A stretch of DNA of 64,000 nucleotides from Lineus longissimus (Eukaryota; Nemertea; Pilidiophora; Heteronemertea; Lineidae). The stretch spans positions 16,251,292-16,315,291 of the forward strand of contig NC_088312.1 in NCBI RefSeq assembly GCF_910592395.1, given 5' to 3'. The translations under genes and the position numbers were made by a program. Positions within the stretch are counted from its first letter, which is position 1; every line of letters starts with the position of its first letter. This document shows, in pieces, positions 23,503 to 34,994 of this stretch. The notes under the pieces were generated by a model. The model searched no databases. It saw only the letters and a program-made list of their open reading frames with translations, and had not been told where the DNA came from.

Positions 23503-23636
23503 AAATGTCCTATGGGGGAAGATGTCCAGGGGGTTAAAGTCCTATCGGGGCAGATGTCCGGGGGATAACTGTCCTAAGGGGGAGATATCTCCAGGGGGCA
23601 AATGTCCGGGGGGGGGGGCAAATGTCCAGCGGAAAC
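23503..23636 (+). repeat. G-rich minisatellite, unit about 17 bp
   Basis: Repeats of the form GGGGGCAAATGTCC and variants (GGGGGAAGATGTCC, GGGGCAGATGTCC) end in a G9 run. Four or more G-runs with short loops give strong G-quadruplex potential on the plus strand. Confidence 0.85.
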
Positions 23637-24267
23637 GGTCCTAGAATCAGTTCATACACAACCCATTCCTGGCACAGACACTTTAAAATCATGGACCACA
23701 GCTGGCCATGCTTGTATGTAGCCTGATTAAAATTTAAGAATGTCCAAGGTGCAATAACATTCCCACTGGTTCAACTATCTAACTATCAGTACAGCGTCCT
23801 GCTTGCTGCATGCCATGATGAATCCCACCTGAATAATTTAAAAGCTTGGGATATCAGCATGCATGTTTGATCAGTTTGAGAAGTAAACGTTTCCCTTAGT
23901 ACACTTAGAACAAGCCCCCCCCCCCCTCGCGTATACTACATTGAATTCAAGCATTGGACAAGTTGGAAAGGCCACGCTTTTGAAAAATGTGCCAAAACCC
24001 TGGTCGCATGACCTGTGGCATGACAACGAGCATTCATCTGCTATGTCTAGGTCCTTCAAAAATGCAAGATATCGTGTTAGATTTGTGCAATCATTTGGTA
24101 TAATTACATCTAGGAGATTCATCAAAACATTGTTCTGGTCTTCATTCACGTATTTATGACTTTTCATGGTTTTAATATTCGATATGATGAAAATACTTGC
24201 AACACGAAATCCCACACAAAATCGTCAAATCCGTAGCAACATCCAGGTCCTCAGCATTCCAGTTCCC
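23637..24267. other. No supported gene
   Basis: A minus-strand open frame (23871-24215) has no start or splice support. A C10 tract lies at about 23914. Confidence 0.3.
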
Positions 24268-24444
24268 AAGGGCCATGAGAGAGAACGAGGGTGATTGCCT
24301 GACACGTTTTGGCGGCCAGTATTAGTGTAAATACAAACCCTAGATGTCTTTCTTAACAACGCCATGATCGTTAATTTTGCAGATTTCGTTGATTTTTAAT
24401 TGGGTGTGGACGAAAGACTCATACCCCAGTTCTCATGGCCCTAT
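24268..24444. mobile_element. Small MITE candidate, 12-bp TIR
   Basis: AGGGCCATGAGA near 24268 is matched in inverse (TCTCATGGCCCT) ending at 24444, with AAC/GTT pairing after a 3-bp slip. The interior is about 150 bp and non-coding. No target duplication is clear. Confidence 0.45.
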
Positions 24445-25593
24445 ATGAATGCGAGAAAATTATGTCCTTTCCGATCGATTGGGGGTTGTAAATTTTATCA
24501 CCATGTCTTCCAATGTTTATGATATTGTGATAATTTTGATGATTAATATGACACTTAACACCTACACGTCTGAATCTACATGGCCCCAATGCCCCCCTAT
24601 TTAAGCCTGGTTATCGAAGTCTCATGGACTTGAAGGAATGGGGGCTTTTACTTCAGTATGTATATTTTGAATTTTTCCTATTTTGGAATTTTTTGATGGA
24701 AACTACTTGAGGTAAAAAGGGTTAATTGTAGCCCCGGTCTAATTGTAGCCCCTGACTATGTTTTTGATTCATATTCCGGTAACCATGGAATTATTCAGCC
24801 AACCCAAGCATGGATATGAAATAGGTGACTCTTGACTATCACAAAATAAATAGTTTTGGAAAATGCAACATGTTATGTAAGAGCTTTGGCTATAAGAAGT
24901 AAACAAATCAGACACATGCACAAAAAAGCTGGGATCGTGCTTTTTGCAGGTATGAATTTTCCACACTTACAGAGCAATGATACTTTTTGGCTCACCGGAG
25001 GGGAGAGTACAATACCGCAGTGTCCTTCGTCGTCGTCGTCGTATCCTATTTTAAAAACAGTGGCACGTTTCTTAACCGCTACATCTATGAACTTTAAACT
25101 TAGTACACATGACCCCTACTTCAGATGAACTCGGACACTAAATTTCGGTCCGGTCTGATTCTTGACTTGGTCACCAGGGGGGCCAAAGCCAAAAAATTGA
25201 AAAGTGTGATATCTCGCTTATTACTGATTCGTTTTTGGTTAAAGTTTATGGTAGGTACTCTTAGCAAGGATTCATCACATTTGATACGGGTTTTTGATTT
25301 GTCGTACTTGTCAAGGTCACGGAGGTCAAATGTCGTAAACTGTCCGTTTGAGTGGTAAGGCACGTTTCTTAACCGATAAATCTATGAACTTGAAATTTGG
25401 TACACATGACTCCCTTTGTCCTTTAATCGCGGACACCGAATTTCGGTCTGATCTGGTTCTTGACTTGACAGGGGGCCAAAACTAAAAAAGGCAAAAAGCG
25501 CAATATCTCGCTTAATAGGGACTTGTTTTCAATGATAGTTTTATGGTAGGTACTCAGAGTAAGAATACATCACTTACCCTACAGCTTTTTTAT

Positions 25594-25645
25594 TAGCTCA
25601 CCTCTTAGCAGAGGTGAGCTTATCCCATACCGTGGCGTCCGTCGT

Positions 25646-25708
<63 letters not shown>

Positions 25709-26770
25709 GCGTCGTCGTCGTCGTCGTCGTCCGTCGTCCGTTAGCAGGGCACGTTTCGTAACTGTTAGAGCTATTGAGTTGAAACTTGGTACACATGTAC
25801 CCTTATGTAATGACACCTGGGAGACCAAGTTTCGGTCCGATTCGTTTCATGGTTTGGCCACCAGGGGGCCAAACGTTAAAAGTGAAAATATGCAATATCT
25901 CCCTCAATAGTAGTCGGGAAATTTTGAAAAAAATATGGTAGGTACTTCTAGCAAAGGTGCATCATATATCCTCCGGGTTTTTGATTTGACCTCCTTTTCA
26001 AGGTCACAGAGGTCAAATGGTGTAAATTGGCCGATAGGATGTAACGATGGCACGTTTCTAAACTGCAATGACTATTGATACCAAATTTGGTACACATTTA
26101 CCCCTTAGTCAGCTGATCTCAGGGACCGAAGTTTGGTCCAATATGATTCACCACTTGACCACCAGGGGGCAAAATCCAAAAACCTTAAAAATGTGATTAT
26201 TCCTTAACTTCTTGCCCGATTGCCACCAATTTGATATCATGGGTACATCTAACCACCATACAGTATATGTCACACAGGTTTGTAATTTAACCTTCTTGTC
26301 AAGGTCACAGAGGTCAAATGGCGTAAATTCGCCGTCAGGCCGTAACAATGGCACGTTTCTTAACTGCAATGACTATTGATCACAAATTAAGTACACATGT
26401 ACCCCTTGGTCAGGTGATCTCAGGTACCGAAGTTTGGTGCGATCTGATTTGCCGTTTGGCCTCCAGGGAGGGGGCCAAATCCTAAATTCTTCAAAATGCC
26501 ATTATTCCTAGTAATGACTTGCCCGATTGGCACCCATTTTATATCATAGGTACATCTAATTCTAACAACCATTCAATGTGTCACCCGGGTCTTCTTTGAT
26601 TTGACCTACTTTTCAAGGTCACAGAGGTCGAATGTACTGTAAATTGGCCATTTTGGGGAAATTGTAATTGCTTGGACCTACATCAAACCTAACACTACAT
26701 GACACAAGACCATGCTCTTTATCCATCTTTCCTCCACATGAGGTGAGCACAATGGCCCTGGCCATTTCAT
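25594..26770 (+). mobile_element. Family B element, complete (1177 bp)
   Basis: The ends are TAGCTCACC and CATTTCAT, defined by the empty sites in family A and, for copy 2, in a MITE. The first 26 bp form an 11-bp perfect stem, AGCTCACCTCT-TAGC-AGAGGTGAGCT (25595-25620). A (GTC)n tract follows, then three monomers and the inverse word GAGGTGAGC (26740-26748). No target site duplication is seen. Copy 2 is at 41217-42324. Confidence 0.92.
25634..25740 (+). repeat. (GTC)n microsatellite, about 100 bp
   Basis: Nearly pure GTC repeats lie inside the family B leader. The matching tract in copy 2 (41265-41312) is about half as long, so it varies between copies. Long poly-arginine frames on both strands are artefacts of this tract. 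Confidence 0.97.
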
Positions 26771-26998
26771 TTGACCTAATTTTCAAGGTCACAAAGGTCA
26801 AATGGTGTAAATTGGCCGATTGGGTGTAACTATGGCCCGTTTCTTAACCGCTAAAGCTATTAAGTTGAAATTTGGTACACGTTATTCCCTCTGTCATGTA
26901 ACCTCTGACAATGAATTTCGGTCTGATCTGATTCTCGACTTGGCCACCAGGGGGCCAGAAGTGGAAACTTAAAAAGTGTGATATCTCTCTCATGAGTG

Positions 26999-27857
26999 GA
27001 CTACATAGAGGCAATACATAGAACAAACCTCTATTCCAACCAGTACCTAAAAGCACATGCTTACGGTGTATATAATGTAGGCTATTTTGCGGTCTGTCTG
27101 CTGACACCGAGTCCCGGTACGAGTTTGTGTACATTAATGCGTGGTGTCTATACAGCGATAATCTATAATGTATCTACATAGTGTATGTTGTACATCGATT
27201 ATGCCGATTTTATAGTCCTCACTTGACTCAAGCAAACTCTCCCTAAAGTTTTCAAAAGTTTTGAATGGTATTTAATCTGTTCTAAACAACATATAATGAC
27301 TGTTTCTTATGTTTGTGACAACTTAATCAACGAGTTTGAGTGATTTTCTAAACATTTCTTTTGGCATGAATTGTGACGTCTTGGTCGCTGAAAAGTCTCA
27401 GTCGCGGGAGATTTGAACTTCTTACACATAGCAATGATCGATTTTGCTTTCGGCTTTTTAGAAGAAGTGGTATTAATTGATTGCAAAATTGCTACTCTTT
27501 GAAAAAATGCGTTTCAAGCCTAGATGTCCCCAAAATGTTAACATTTCAACAATAACGGGTTTACGCACAGCCTGACACACCCGTGCCTCACTGTGGCGGA
27601 GACTCCAGGGTCTGGCAATACTCAACTGATAATTCTAGTTTTCGATTATTTGTGTGGTAGTTACTCCGTGCAACAATACATGCCAATGTATGCCATTTAG
27701 GTGTCAGACAACTTCTACTAATCATACATAAAACCTTTTTTTTAAATGGCAGGGTGTTTTTTTCTTTTAGAAAAAAGGGTGACAGGGCGCACCCGGCCAT
27801 TCTGCTTTAGCAGAAACACTTTAGAATTGATTTAGAAAGCTTTCATGCATGTGAGAC
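26999..27857. other. No supported gene
   Basis: Unique-looking DNA that I cannot assign. Confidence 0.35.
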
Positions 27858-28235
27858 TGCACCAATGCAGTGGGTTAAACTCAACAACGGGAAGAGCCAT
27901 GCTGTGCTATTTTTAGACATAATCGACCAGACTCACGGCTATAAATAGCCACCCGGTGCAACAATTAATGGCGGGAAAAGGTTGTGGATTGACCATGCGG
28001 TCTGGAAAAGTTACCAAATAGTCGCTGATAATTAAGTAAATATCTCCTATGTGAGAAGGAATAATTCTCCAACTATATTTCATTGGAAAGAGTATTCTGT
28101 CTGGGACGCAAATTAATGAAAATGATGTAAAATAAGCTGCAGGTTTTAGAAATATGAGCTGCATATTTAACGATCTCTTGGTTTGATGAAATGTTGAAGT
28201 CGGCAAAAAGGTCCAACTCCCAGTCCCAGGGACTG
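27858..28235 (-). repeat. Dispersed repeat, copy 2 (inverse of 15570-15935)
   Basis: The minus strand matches copy 1 from the CTTCAACATTTCATC word to GCACAGCATGGCTCTTCCC, with small indels. The minus-strand open frame 27913-28242 lies within it and is not supported as a gene. Confidence 0.75.
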
Positions 28236-28269
28236 AACTCATATCTAAAATTCTTGTTCAACAATCACT

Positions 28270-28575
28270 TATAACATCAAGCAAAAGACATTGTAAAACT
28301 GCATGATGGACATGCAATTCTTCAGATATTCATTGACTAGATAGCTGCATTTCTCATGGCACATGTACATTGCACTACCATTAAGTGATGCCAGCTGTGT
28401 TAATTTAAGTGCATTAGGATGGTGGCAAAAATAGTTATTTAGATATTTCCTTCGGACTTTGGAGAAATAGCGACAAACCAAAATGTAGTGAAATTCGTCC
28501 CCTATTTTGGGTTGGTTGCAAAGTTGACAGCTCCAGTTTTCATGCTGGCTGTCACAATGGAACTACGCCATTGCC
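28270..28575 (-). pseudogene. LINE reverse-transcriptase C-terminal fragment
   Basis: The minus strand reads SCQLCNQPKIGDEFHYILVC, then RYFSKVRRKYLNNYF and further residues to about 28270. The Cys-x2-Cys...GDE.H....C arrangement is the C-terminal finger-like motif seen after the reverse transcriptase domain of many invertebrate LINEs (family knowledge). No upstream reverse transcriptase frame survives, so this is a truncated, inactive fragment. The exact clade cannot be told. Confidence 0.65.
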
Positions 28576-29050
28576 ATCTACAGGATGAGGCAGGAACTGA
28601 AAAGACAAAACCGTTAAATATCATGATAAAGCTATTCTGACTTAAGGAATTTTAATAGAATGAAATAAAATATAGTAGAGGAGTGTGGCTGACATAACTC
28701 TATTGATTCAAGAAGACAGTGTCTTGGATAAGCTCCTGTAAGACCTTGTGCAGCAATCTCATATACTTTTTTTTCTGGGGGTCTGAAGAGGAAGTGGAGT
28801 GTTAGGGGGTGAAGCACAGGCCGTGAAGGTGTTAAAGAACATCTGTCTCGGATATACCGATGGTACTCTTTGCACATAACTGACCAATCAGCTAACAGAG
28901 CCAGCAAATGACGTTGCGCACCTGATTATACATGATTTACCCCCCAAGAGGCCAAGTAAGGAAACACAAACACCTGACCACCAAATGACTAACTGCACTT
29001 GAAACATGATTGATGCAAGTCTGGAAATAGGGTGTCAGTCAAGGACATCA
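28576..29050. other. No supported gene
   Basis: A minus-strand open frame at 28632-28907 may include more decayed LINE sequence, but I see no motif in it. Confidence 0.3.
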
Positions 29051-29052
29051 GC

Positions 29053-29275
29053 CGCATGTACACCGTGGACCAATTGCACCGACACCACCACATTGCCGCG
29101 ACAAATTGGTTCGGCAATCCATTGCCGATACAAATTGCCGGGCGAATTTGTCCCATCAAGCTTGATGGTCTAAATTCGTCCCATCAAGCGTGATGGTCCA
29201 AATTCGTCCCATCAAGCTTGATGGTCCAAATTCGCCCGGCTTGTTAAAAGCTCGGCTTTGTCGTGGTGTACATGC
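29053..29275. repeat. Nested palindrome array with HindIII-type cores
   Basis: Three units of about 30 bp each contain CCATCAAGCTTGATGG (the middle one CCATCAAGCGTGATGG). They are enclosed by GCCGGGCGAATTTG and its inverse CAAATTCGCCCGGC, and then by the outer words ATGTACACC (about 29056) and GGTGTACAT (about 29266). The whole can fold as one long hairpin, or each unit singly. It may be a small inverted-repeat element. Confidence 0.85.
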
Positions 29276-29431
29276 AAATGGATCGGCAATTAGCTAGTTA
29301 GATGGTTCGGCTCCAGGCGGCGCTTTCGAAATGGTGCTTTCTGCTTATTGTTTGCGCGCCATCTGTTGCCGTATTTTATAGCTAGCTGCAGCGCTGGTGT
29401 ACGCGCTTGGTGGATTTTCGATGGTGCGGCA

Positions 29432-29447
29432 TTGGTTCGCGAACCAA
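29432..29447. repeat. Perfect 16-bp palindrome
   Basis: TTGGTTCGCGAACCAA lies in a CpG-rich patch (29280-29480) that also repeats the GGTGTAC word at about 29396 and 29473. Confidence 0.9.
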
Positions 29448-29574
29448 GATTGGTGGTCCATTTTCAGGTGGTGTACGTGCGGCTATCGTCTGGCACCAAA
29501 TTGTGATTTGAGAGATTTTGACAAGTTTATATACATTAGTCGCTGTTAGACAGGTTTTTCAACAATAATCCATT

Positions 29575-29842
29575 ACATGTCAGACAGCAAAATCCCGTGT
29601 GACAGGCACAAAACCAACTCTGTCTGACACTTTGTCAGGTACCAATGAAAACACTGATTCCAGGCTTGTAGACGCCCAGTGAGTGGTCTCATTTGACATC
29701 ACAAAAATCCAATTCATAGAGGCGCTCTTGTGAAGAAAAGAAAAAAACTGAAAAATGAGAGAAGAGCAGGTTTGAACTTGGGACCCTCGGCACTTGATCC
29801 TAACCATCTAACCCACTATGCTACTGAGTGGTTGTTGTCAGT
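29575..29842 (-). mobile_element. tRNA-headed SINE candidate
   Basis: The minus strand starts CAGTAGCATAGTGGGTTAG (A-box-like) and has AGTTCAAACCTG (B-box-like) about 35 bp on, preceded by GGGTCCC. A 200-bp body follows. The B box departs from consensus at one position. I see no second copy in the window. Confidence 0.5.
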
Positions 29843-29848
29843 GAATAT

Positions 29849-30170
29849 TTCTATCTCACCTCCAGAGAGGTGAACTTCTCTTATGACTCAGCGTTGTCGT
29901 AGTTGTCCGTTAGCAAGGCAGGTTTTGTTAATCCTGGAGCTATCGACTTGAAACTTGGTACATATGTTCCCCTATTGACACCTGGGAAACCAAATTTTGG
30001 TCCAGTTCGATTCCTAATTTTGCCACCAGGTGGTTAAAATCGAAACACAAAAAGTGCTATATCTCCCTAACTAAGGGCTCGAGCATTTATCAAATGTACG
30101 TAATGACAATACATGACATATCACACAGGTTTTAGACTGGATCTACTTTTCAACGCCACGGACAGTGAGA
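29849..30170 (+). mobile_element. Family B fragment
   Basis: It begins TCTCACCTCCAGAGAGGTGA, a shortened form of the family B hairpin, with a GTTGTCGTAGTTGTCC leader and one decayed monomer (core GCCACCAGGTGG at about 30021). Confidence 0.7.
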
Positions 30171-30262
30171 ATCCATATGAAAACTATTGTACAGGCAGTT
30201 ACTATCAGTTGAAAGCTAATGAACTGCGTTTTATCAAGTTTTTTGAATCCATTTTTCCCTGT

Positions 30263-31172
30263 GTTTGGCTCATTGTAGGGGAGTCTTTACAACACCACAG
30301 CCTCCGTTGTCGTCCGTTGTTGTCGTCGTCTGTATCCTGTTTCAAAAACAGTTGCATGTTTCTTAACCGCTAAAGCTATGAACTAGAAACTTCGTACACT
30401 GGACCCCCAGGTCAGCTGACCTCGGACAATGAATTTCGGTCCAATCTGATTTTTCACTTGGCCACCAGGGGGCCAGAAGGAGAATCCTAAAAAGTGTGAT
30501 ATCTCTCTTACGAGTGACTCATTTTCGATAAAAATTTTATGGTAGGTTCTCCTAGCAAGGATAATATTATGGGGGAAAAGAGACTAGCGGTAGAAAGAAG
30601 TCGGAGTCCTGTCGGTTTTGTTCACTTCTTCTAATTCAATAAACTTTCATGAAAGCAAATACATTGACAGTTACAATTACAAATACAGATTGGAAGTCCA
30701 AATATGTGTGTGCCTCGTCTGGAGTCCAAACCTGATTTACTCCACAATAACATTAGATTCACCAAGAAAACTTGTAACTAACGACATAAATTACCTGGAG
30801 ACAGAAATACAAACAATGCAAAACAATTGTAAACAGTAACATGTTTTGAAGTGGCTAATCCTACATCTATAACATGGTTATTAATATTAATACTCATCAT
30901 AAAACCATTGTTTAAATGTAAATCCTGACCAAGCTGTGTTAAGTCATATCAGAAGGTAAAAGTAAAATTGGAGAATGATTGTGTTTGGGAATATAGAATA
31001 ATGAACAAAATACATATCTGCCAAATCATCAAAGATTTGCACCATAAAAATACATCACTTATCCTACAGGTATCTGATTTGACCTAATTTTCAAGGTCAC
31101 AGAGGTCAAATGGTGTAAATATTCCATTTGAGTGTAACTATGGCACGTTTCTTAACCGCTTAAGCTATGAAC
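30263..31172 (+). mobile_element. Family A element interrupted by 480 bp
   Basis: Left part 30263-30561 (start TTTGGCTCATTGTAGGGG, GTCGTC leader, one monomer with an exact CTCF-like core at 30462) and right part 31045-31172 are consecutive in the monomer. The 483-bp interruption (30562-31044) is AT-rich without visible TIRs. Its junctions share the word ATA. Confidence 0.75.
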
Positions 31173-31528
31173 TGCCCTGGGCAACAGACACGAGGTAGTT
31201 TTTCAGTTCCTGCAGAGGCCTAATCATACATCACAGGCACCATAATCCATATATTTCTGAATTAATATTAATCCAGAGAAGAAGTCTACAGCATTTTCAT
31301 TGTATTTAATTCATAAGTGCACCGATAGGTGGCGCCAACTTTGACACCACTTCGATCCTGAAAATGGTAAATAATTGACCAAGAAATGAAATGTTGTGTG
31401 TGATCTTCAAACCGGCCTCAATCGGTTCAAAATGAATGATTTGGGATTACCAGTCCCACCGGCAGATAGCCAGGTGCATCTAGTTTCTTTATTTGATCAT
31501 GTGATAACATGGGGTAATCTCGGTTATT

Positions 31529-32020
31529 TTTTAGCTCACCTCTGGGGAGCTTCTAGATACCGTGGCGTCTGTCGTCTGTCGTCCGTGTTTGCAAACCGTA
31601 GCTAAGGTGGTCATTTTCATCTTGATTGGACTCTCCCTTAGGTGGTTAACCACTTAAGGAAAGCTATTGCAATGTGCTGAGCTTGCCCTTAGGAGTTTAT
31701 TACAGACAGTCATTCTTAGGTGGTTAAACATGGACTTGTCTGCTTTGTTGCCTCATAAGAGAAGATTGGAAACAAGGAATGACCTTCTAAGAAAGAGTTT
31801 GAAGATGGTATCCACCTGAGGTACTTTAAGTTGCTTCTTCCGTCGTCGTCCATTAGCGGAGTACGTTTCATCACCACTAGGGCTTGATGGCTAAAACTTG
31901 GTGTGATGGTAGCTTTGGGCAATATGCCCAGACGTATTTTTCTTTTTTGCGGTATGACCATACTCGGGTGTATCTAATTAGGTTAAATGACATATCACCC
32001 GGGTTTTCGATTTGACATAT
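31529..32020 (+). mobile_element. Family B fragments around a 230-bp interruption
   Basis: 31529-31605 has the family B start (TTAGCTCACCTCTGGGGAGC, then GTCGTCTGTCG). 31836-32020 continues with TCCGTCGTCGTCC and a monomer. The interrupting stretch contains the 12-bp palindrome GTGGTTAACCAC (about 31642). Confidence 0.6.
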
Positions 32021-32583
32021 TTCCCTTGGTAAGAGTGCACTGTTCTTTCCATAACCATTTGTTGTTTATATAACATACTATGAGACCCTACAACACATAT
32101 GTGGTGTCGATTCCTAGCGACCACTTCCACACTATAAATGACTGCTTGAATTCTATCATATTGATTTATCTACAGTGTTCTGGGTCACCGTTATCATCTC
32201 ATACAACTTCAGCACTAAAGGAGTTGAAGTAAAGCAGTGTAGACCAAAAATCTCTATTCATTCATAATTTCCATATATATGACCTAACACATCCAAATGA
32301 GTCAGAAATCACCAGACACTTTTATAAGTAAAATCCATTTCTACTGCTGTGATTTAATGAAAAATACAATACTTTCAAAAGCAGATTTCACTCCAAAACT
32401 ATCAGTTTTTAAGTTCCAAAGTTCAAGATTTAAAAAAAAACATGGTGAACTACTGATTCCATAAAGGCGAATGACCCAATTTCCATTTTCTGCTCATTAC
32501 GACTCATTTTCCGGTCCTGAGTCACAGTTTTTAGATAAATACTTCATCTGTCACAACATCTTGTTATAATTCAATTCACATAC
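32021..32583. other. No supported feature
   Basis: AT-rich DNA. It would be the first intron of the exon at 32584-32704. Confidence 0.35.
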
Positions 32584-32704
32584 CTGCCACGCTAGCCATC
32601 CTGACTTTAGTTCCAACACACAGTCGGGGGCATATGCCACGCTCTGCATAGCTCTTGTTATTGTGGTCTGCTAGCGCTGTGGTAACCCTAGTAAACAGTG
32701 CCAT
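32584..32704 (-). CDS. Candidate first coding exon, unrecognised protein
   Basis: The minus strand reads 40 codons from ATG (32704), MALFTRVTTALADHNNKSYA..., and ends at the strong donor GGCAG|GTATGTG, phase 1. An acceptor-like TTTTGTATACAG sits upstream, so the coding part may instead start in an earlier exon. I cannot name the family. If real, it is divergently oriented to CPOX, with 870 bp between the two start codons, so a shared promoter region is possible. Confidence 0.45.
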
Positions 32705-33574
32705 GCTGACACTGTCCGAATCCCCACACTGTATACAAAACTGTTGAAAAACCTTGTTACAGCATTTTAAAGAGAAAAATCTCAAAATGTGATTGACGTG
32801 TTGCCTTGTTTGATCTTGTTTTTGTCATCATCAAATAACGTCAACTGCCAGCTGCTTATTGTCTGCAGAAACTTATATAATATTTACATGTAGTTAAAGA
32901 AGTGTTACCCTTTGTCAAAGTTAACTGATCAAAGTTGGCCTATTTACACAATTCAGGGTTATCAAAAATGACAATTATCAACATGTAAAATTGGAATATT
33001 ATTTTGGTCGACATGATTGGTCAGTGGTTATCATTGTGCTAATAATGACATGCATTAGCCCATTTTAGTGTTTCATAATGTACGATATGTAAACAATTTA
33101 GTACAACCCCATTTAGGCATGTCTGAGTGTGACTTTTGTAAAATAGCCCATTGCTGTTTGTAGAATAAGTGAGGCATGGTCGTATAAGGATCTTGAAGCT
33201 TGGATGGTACATGTACAATTGTGTATTGGGCCTACTATATTGTACGATAACCTCGAATAAGGTTAGTAGCATCCCGGCAGTATCTATCTATATTTGGTTT
33301 TTTAAGATTTGTGGATTTCATCATTTTTTAATGTCTTTAATATCATTAAAATACAATGTAACGTCTAAAAATACTATTTCCCCGTCGAATGCATAGTTAT
33401 GGTTCTCTATCACTTGCATTTAAATGCTTAGATGCTGTAGAAGACATGCAAGAAGGGGAACTAGCTTCAAAACACACTGCTTCTACTTCCAGGCTTGTCC
33501 TAGTGGATTTCCTAGCCAATTCATCACTGGATTTCCTACCCAATTCATCACTGCTTTTGTGTCATTTCAGTGCC
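32705..33574. other. Interval between divergent exons; 24-bp tandem repeat
   Basis: The stretch holds the possible shared promoter of the 32704 exon and CPOX. No TATA box is obvious. At 33507-33554 the 24-bp unit GGATTTCCTA(G/C)CCAATTCATC ACT occurs twice. A splice-acceptor-like TTTTGTGTCATTTCAG ends at 33570, so the CPOX start codon exon may follow a non-coding exon. Confidence 0.4.
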
Positions 33575-33675
33575 ATGAGTCGGCAAGTGTTCAGGAGGCT
33601 AAGAAGCTACACCAGTTTGGTGCGGTCATTGTCCAGTGTGGCTGGTTATCAGTTCTCCAAGAGGAATTCCATCAA
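33575..33675 (+). CDS. CPOX: Coproporphyrinogen-III oxidase, coding exon 1 (targeting region)
   Basis: ATG at 33575 (G at -3) opens MSRQVFRRLRSYTSLVRSLS and ends FSKRNSIK with donor AA|GTGAGT, phase 2. The segment is rich in Arg and Ser with no acidic residues, typical of a mitochondrial presequence. This fits CPOX, which acts in the intermembrane space. Assignment rests on in-phase joining to exons 2 to 4. The frame is also open upstream, so the start could lie further 5', but this ATG gives the most presequence-like N-terminus. Confidence 0.65.
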
Positions 33676-34994
33676 GTGAGTATCAATAGGCTATCAGCAT
33701 CTAACTGGGGTATGATGGTTTTGTCCGGAGATGTAAGCAACTCCTCTCCAGTGTAAACAGGCATGAATTATATCAGGCTACTTATCACAGTGGCTTGTAT
33801 GTTATAATACCACAGCGTCATGACATAACATTGTATGGCAGTATGACGTTGCTGATGATGTTTTGTCATCATTTCTTATCACTCCCTCTTTGTTCGTATC
33901 AGAGGGAACTGAAGATGGAAGAAGCACTGAATATGTGACCTACCATCGGAAGGAGGCAGTGTCCAGTCTCTTAACTGCTGAAAGATGAATACTTCACTTG
34001 ATTTATGTTCAGATGGTTGACTTGCCACAACCAAATTGCTAGGATAACTGTTTGTGTTTATTTGCATTGCTTATAATCCTTCGAAAGATCATGGAGTTCA
34101 GGGAAACTGACAATTCGATTTTCCTTGGTTTTATATCTTTTCATATCCACATAAAGTTCATCATTGCGTAGAAATAGTGCCAAGACTAGGTTGAAGATGC
34201 CATTTGCTTCTTAATGTCGCTGTTTGTTACTCAAAACAGTCACATGTTGATTTTTGGTCGATTTTACAAATCTGACTTCGCATCACAATTTTATGCCCTT
34301 AAGGCCCTATAAAAAATTGCTAGTTTATCATCCCCGCCCGCATCAGGCTATACTCATCAAATATTGTATTGCATGCCAAAACACCATTGACACATCAGAT
34401 TTTTCAGCATTACAAACAATATCACGGTGATTTTAGATATCTCATATAGTGTTACAACACTATTCAAGAAGATTCACAGGAGATTCATTTGTTGAAATAT
34501 TTTTTTGTATTCAATCCCCAAATTCGTGCTTTTTTCAGAAAACGTGCTCTCCCGATGTTAAATGTATTAGTGTGCCTCTCACGGCACTTCGTTGAACTAA
34601 AACTTTGCACGAAGGAAGTCTTGTGCGTTGCGCTTCTTGATTCTTTGTATGTGCAATTAGCAAGAAGACATTGCATTGCGCAAGAAACCTGTCAAAATGC
34701 CATTCTTAGTTCATTCCATTACCTGTTGCTGTTCAGAAAATGTTAAAAATAAAAATAAAAACCGCCCTCCCTCAACACTTTCTTTGGAAAAAAGGACGAT
34801 AATCTAAGAATTTTTATTATGGGGCCTAATGGCAAAACTTGCTCCCTGCTTTTTTCCCTCATACTGTCATTTTCATTTCCTGGCAGAAGCATTAACAGTA
34901 ACAATATGATATCTCCAGTTGTCTTCAGAAAATATGTGTTTTGGCTAAAAAAAATTTTAAATTGAGCCACTCTCCCTGAGCTTTTGTTTTGACA
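33676..34994. other. CPOX intron 1, left part; half of an inverted 60-bp pair
   Basis: 33893-33960 (GTATCAGAGGGAAC...GTGACCTACCATCGGA) recurs in inverse orientation at 38853-38925. The rest holds short open frames that I do not support. Confidence 0.6.

Larger units (their letters stand above)
24988..26998 (+). mobile_element. Family A element split by a family B insertion
   Basis: Left part 24988-25593 (start TGGCTCACCGGAGGGG, leader GTCGTCGTCG, two monomers) and right part 26771-26998 join cleanly. The left flank CAGCTTTTTTAT plus the right flank TTGACCTAATTTTC reconstitute the monomer seen intact at 22827-22850. The right part stops at 26998 within a monomer. Confidence 0.85.

Noticed and set aside
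25598-25910. Long arginine-rich open frames on both strands (also 41147-41445)
   Set aside because: They are produced by the (GTC)n tract of family B. Both strands are open, there is no start or splice support, and both sites lie inside mobile elements.
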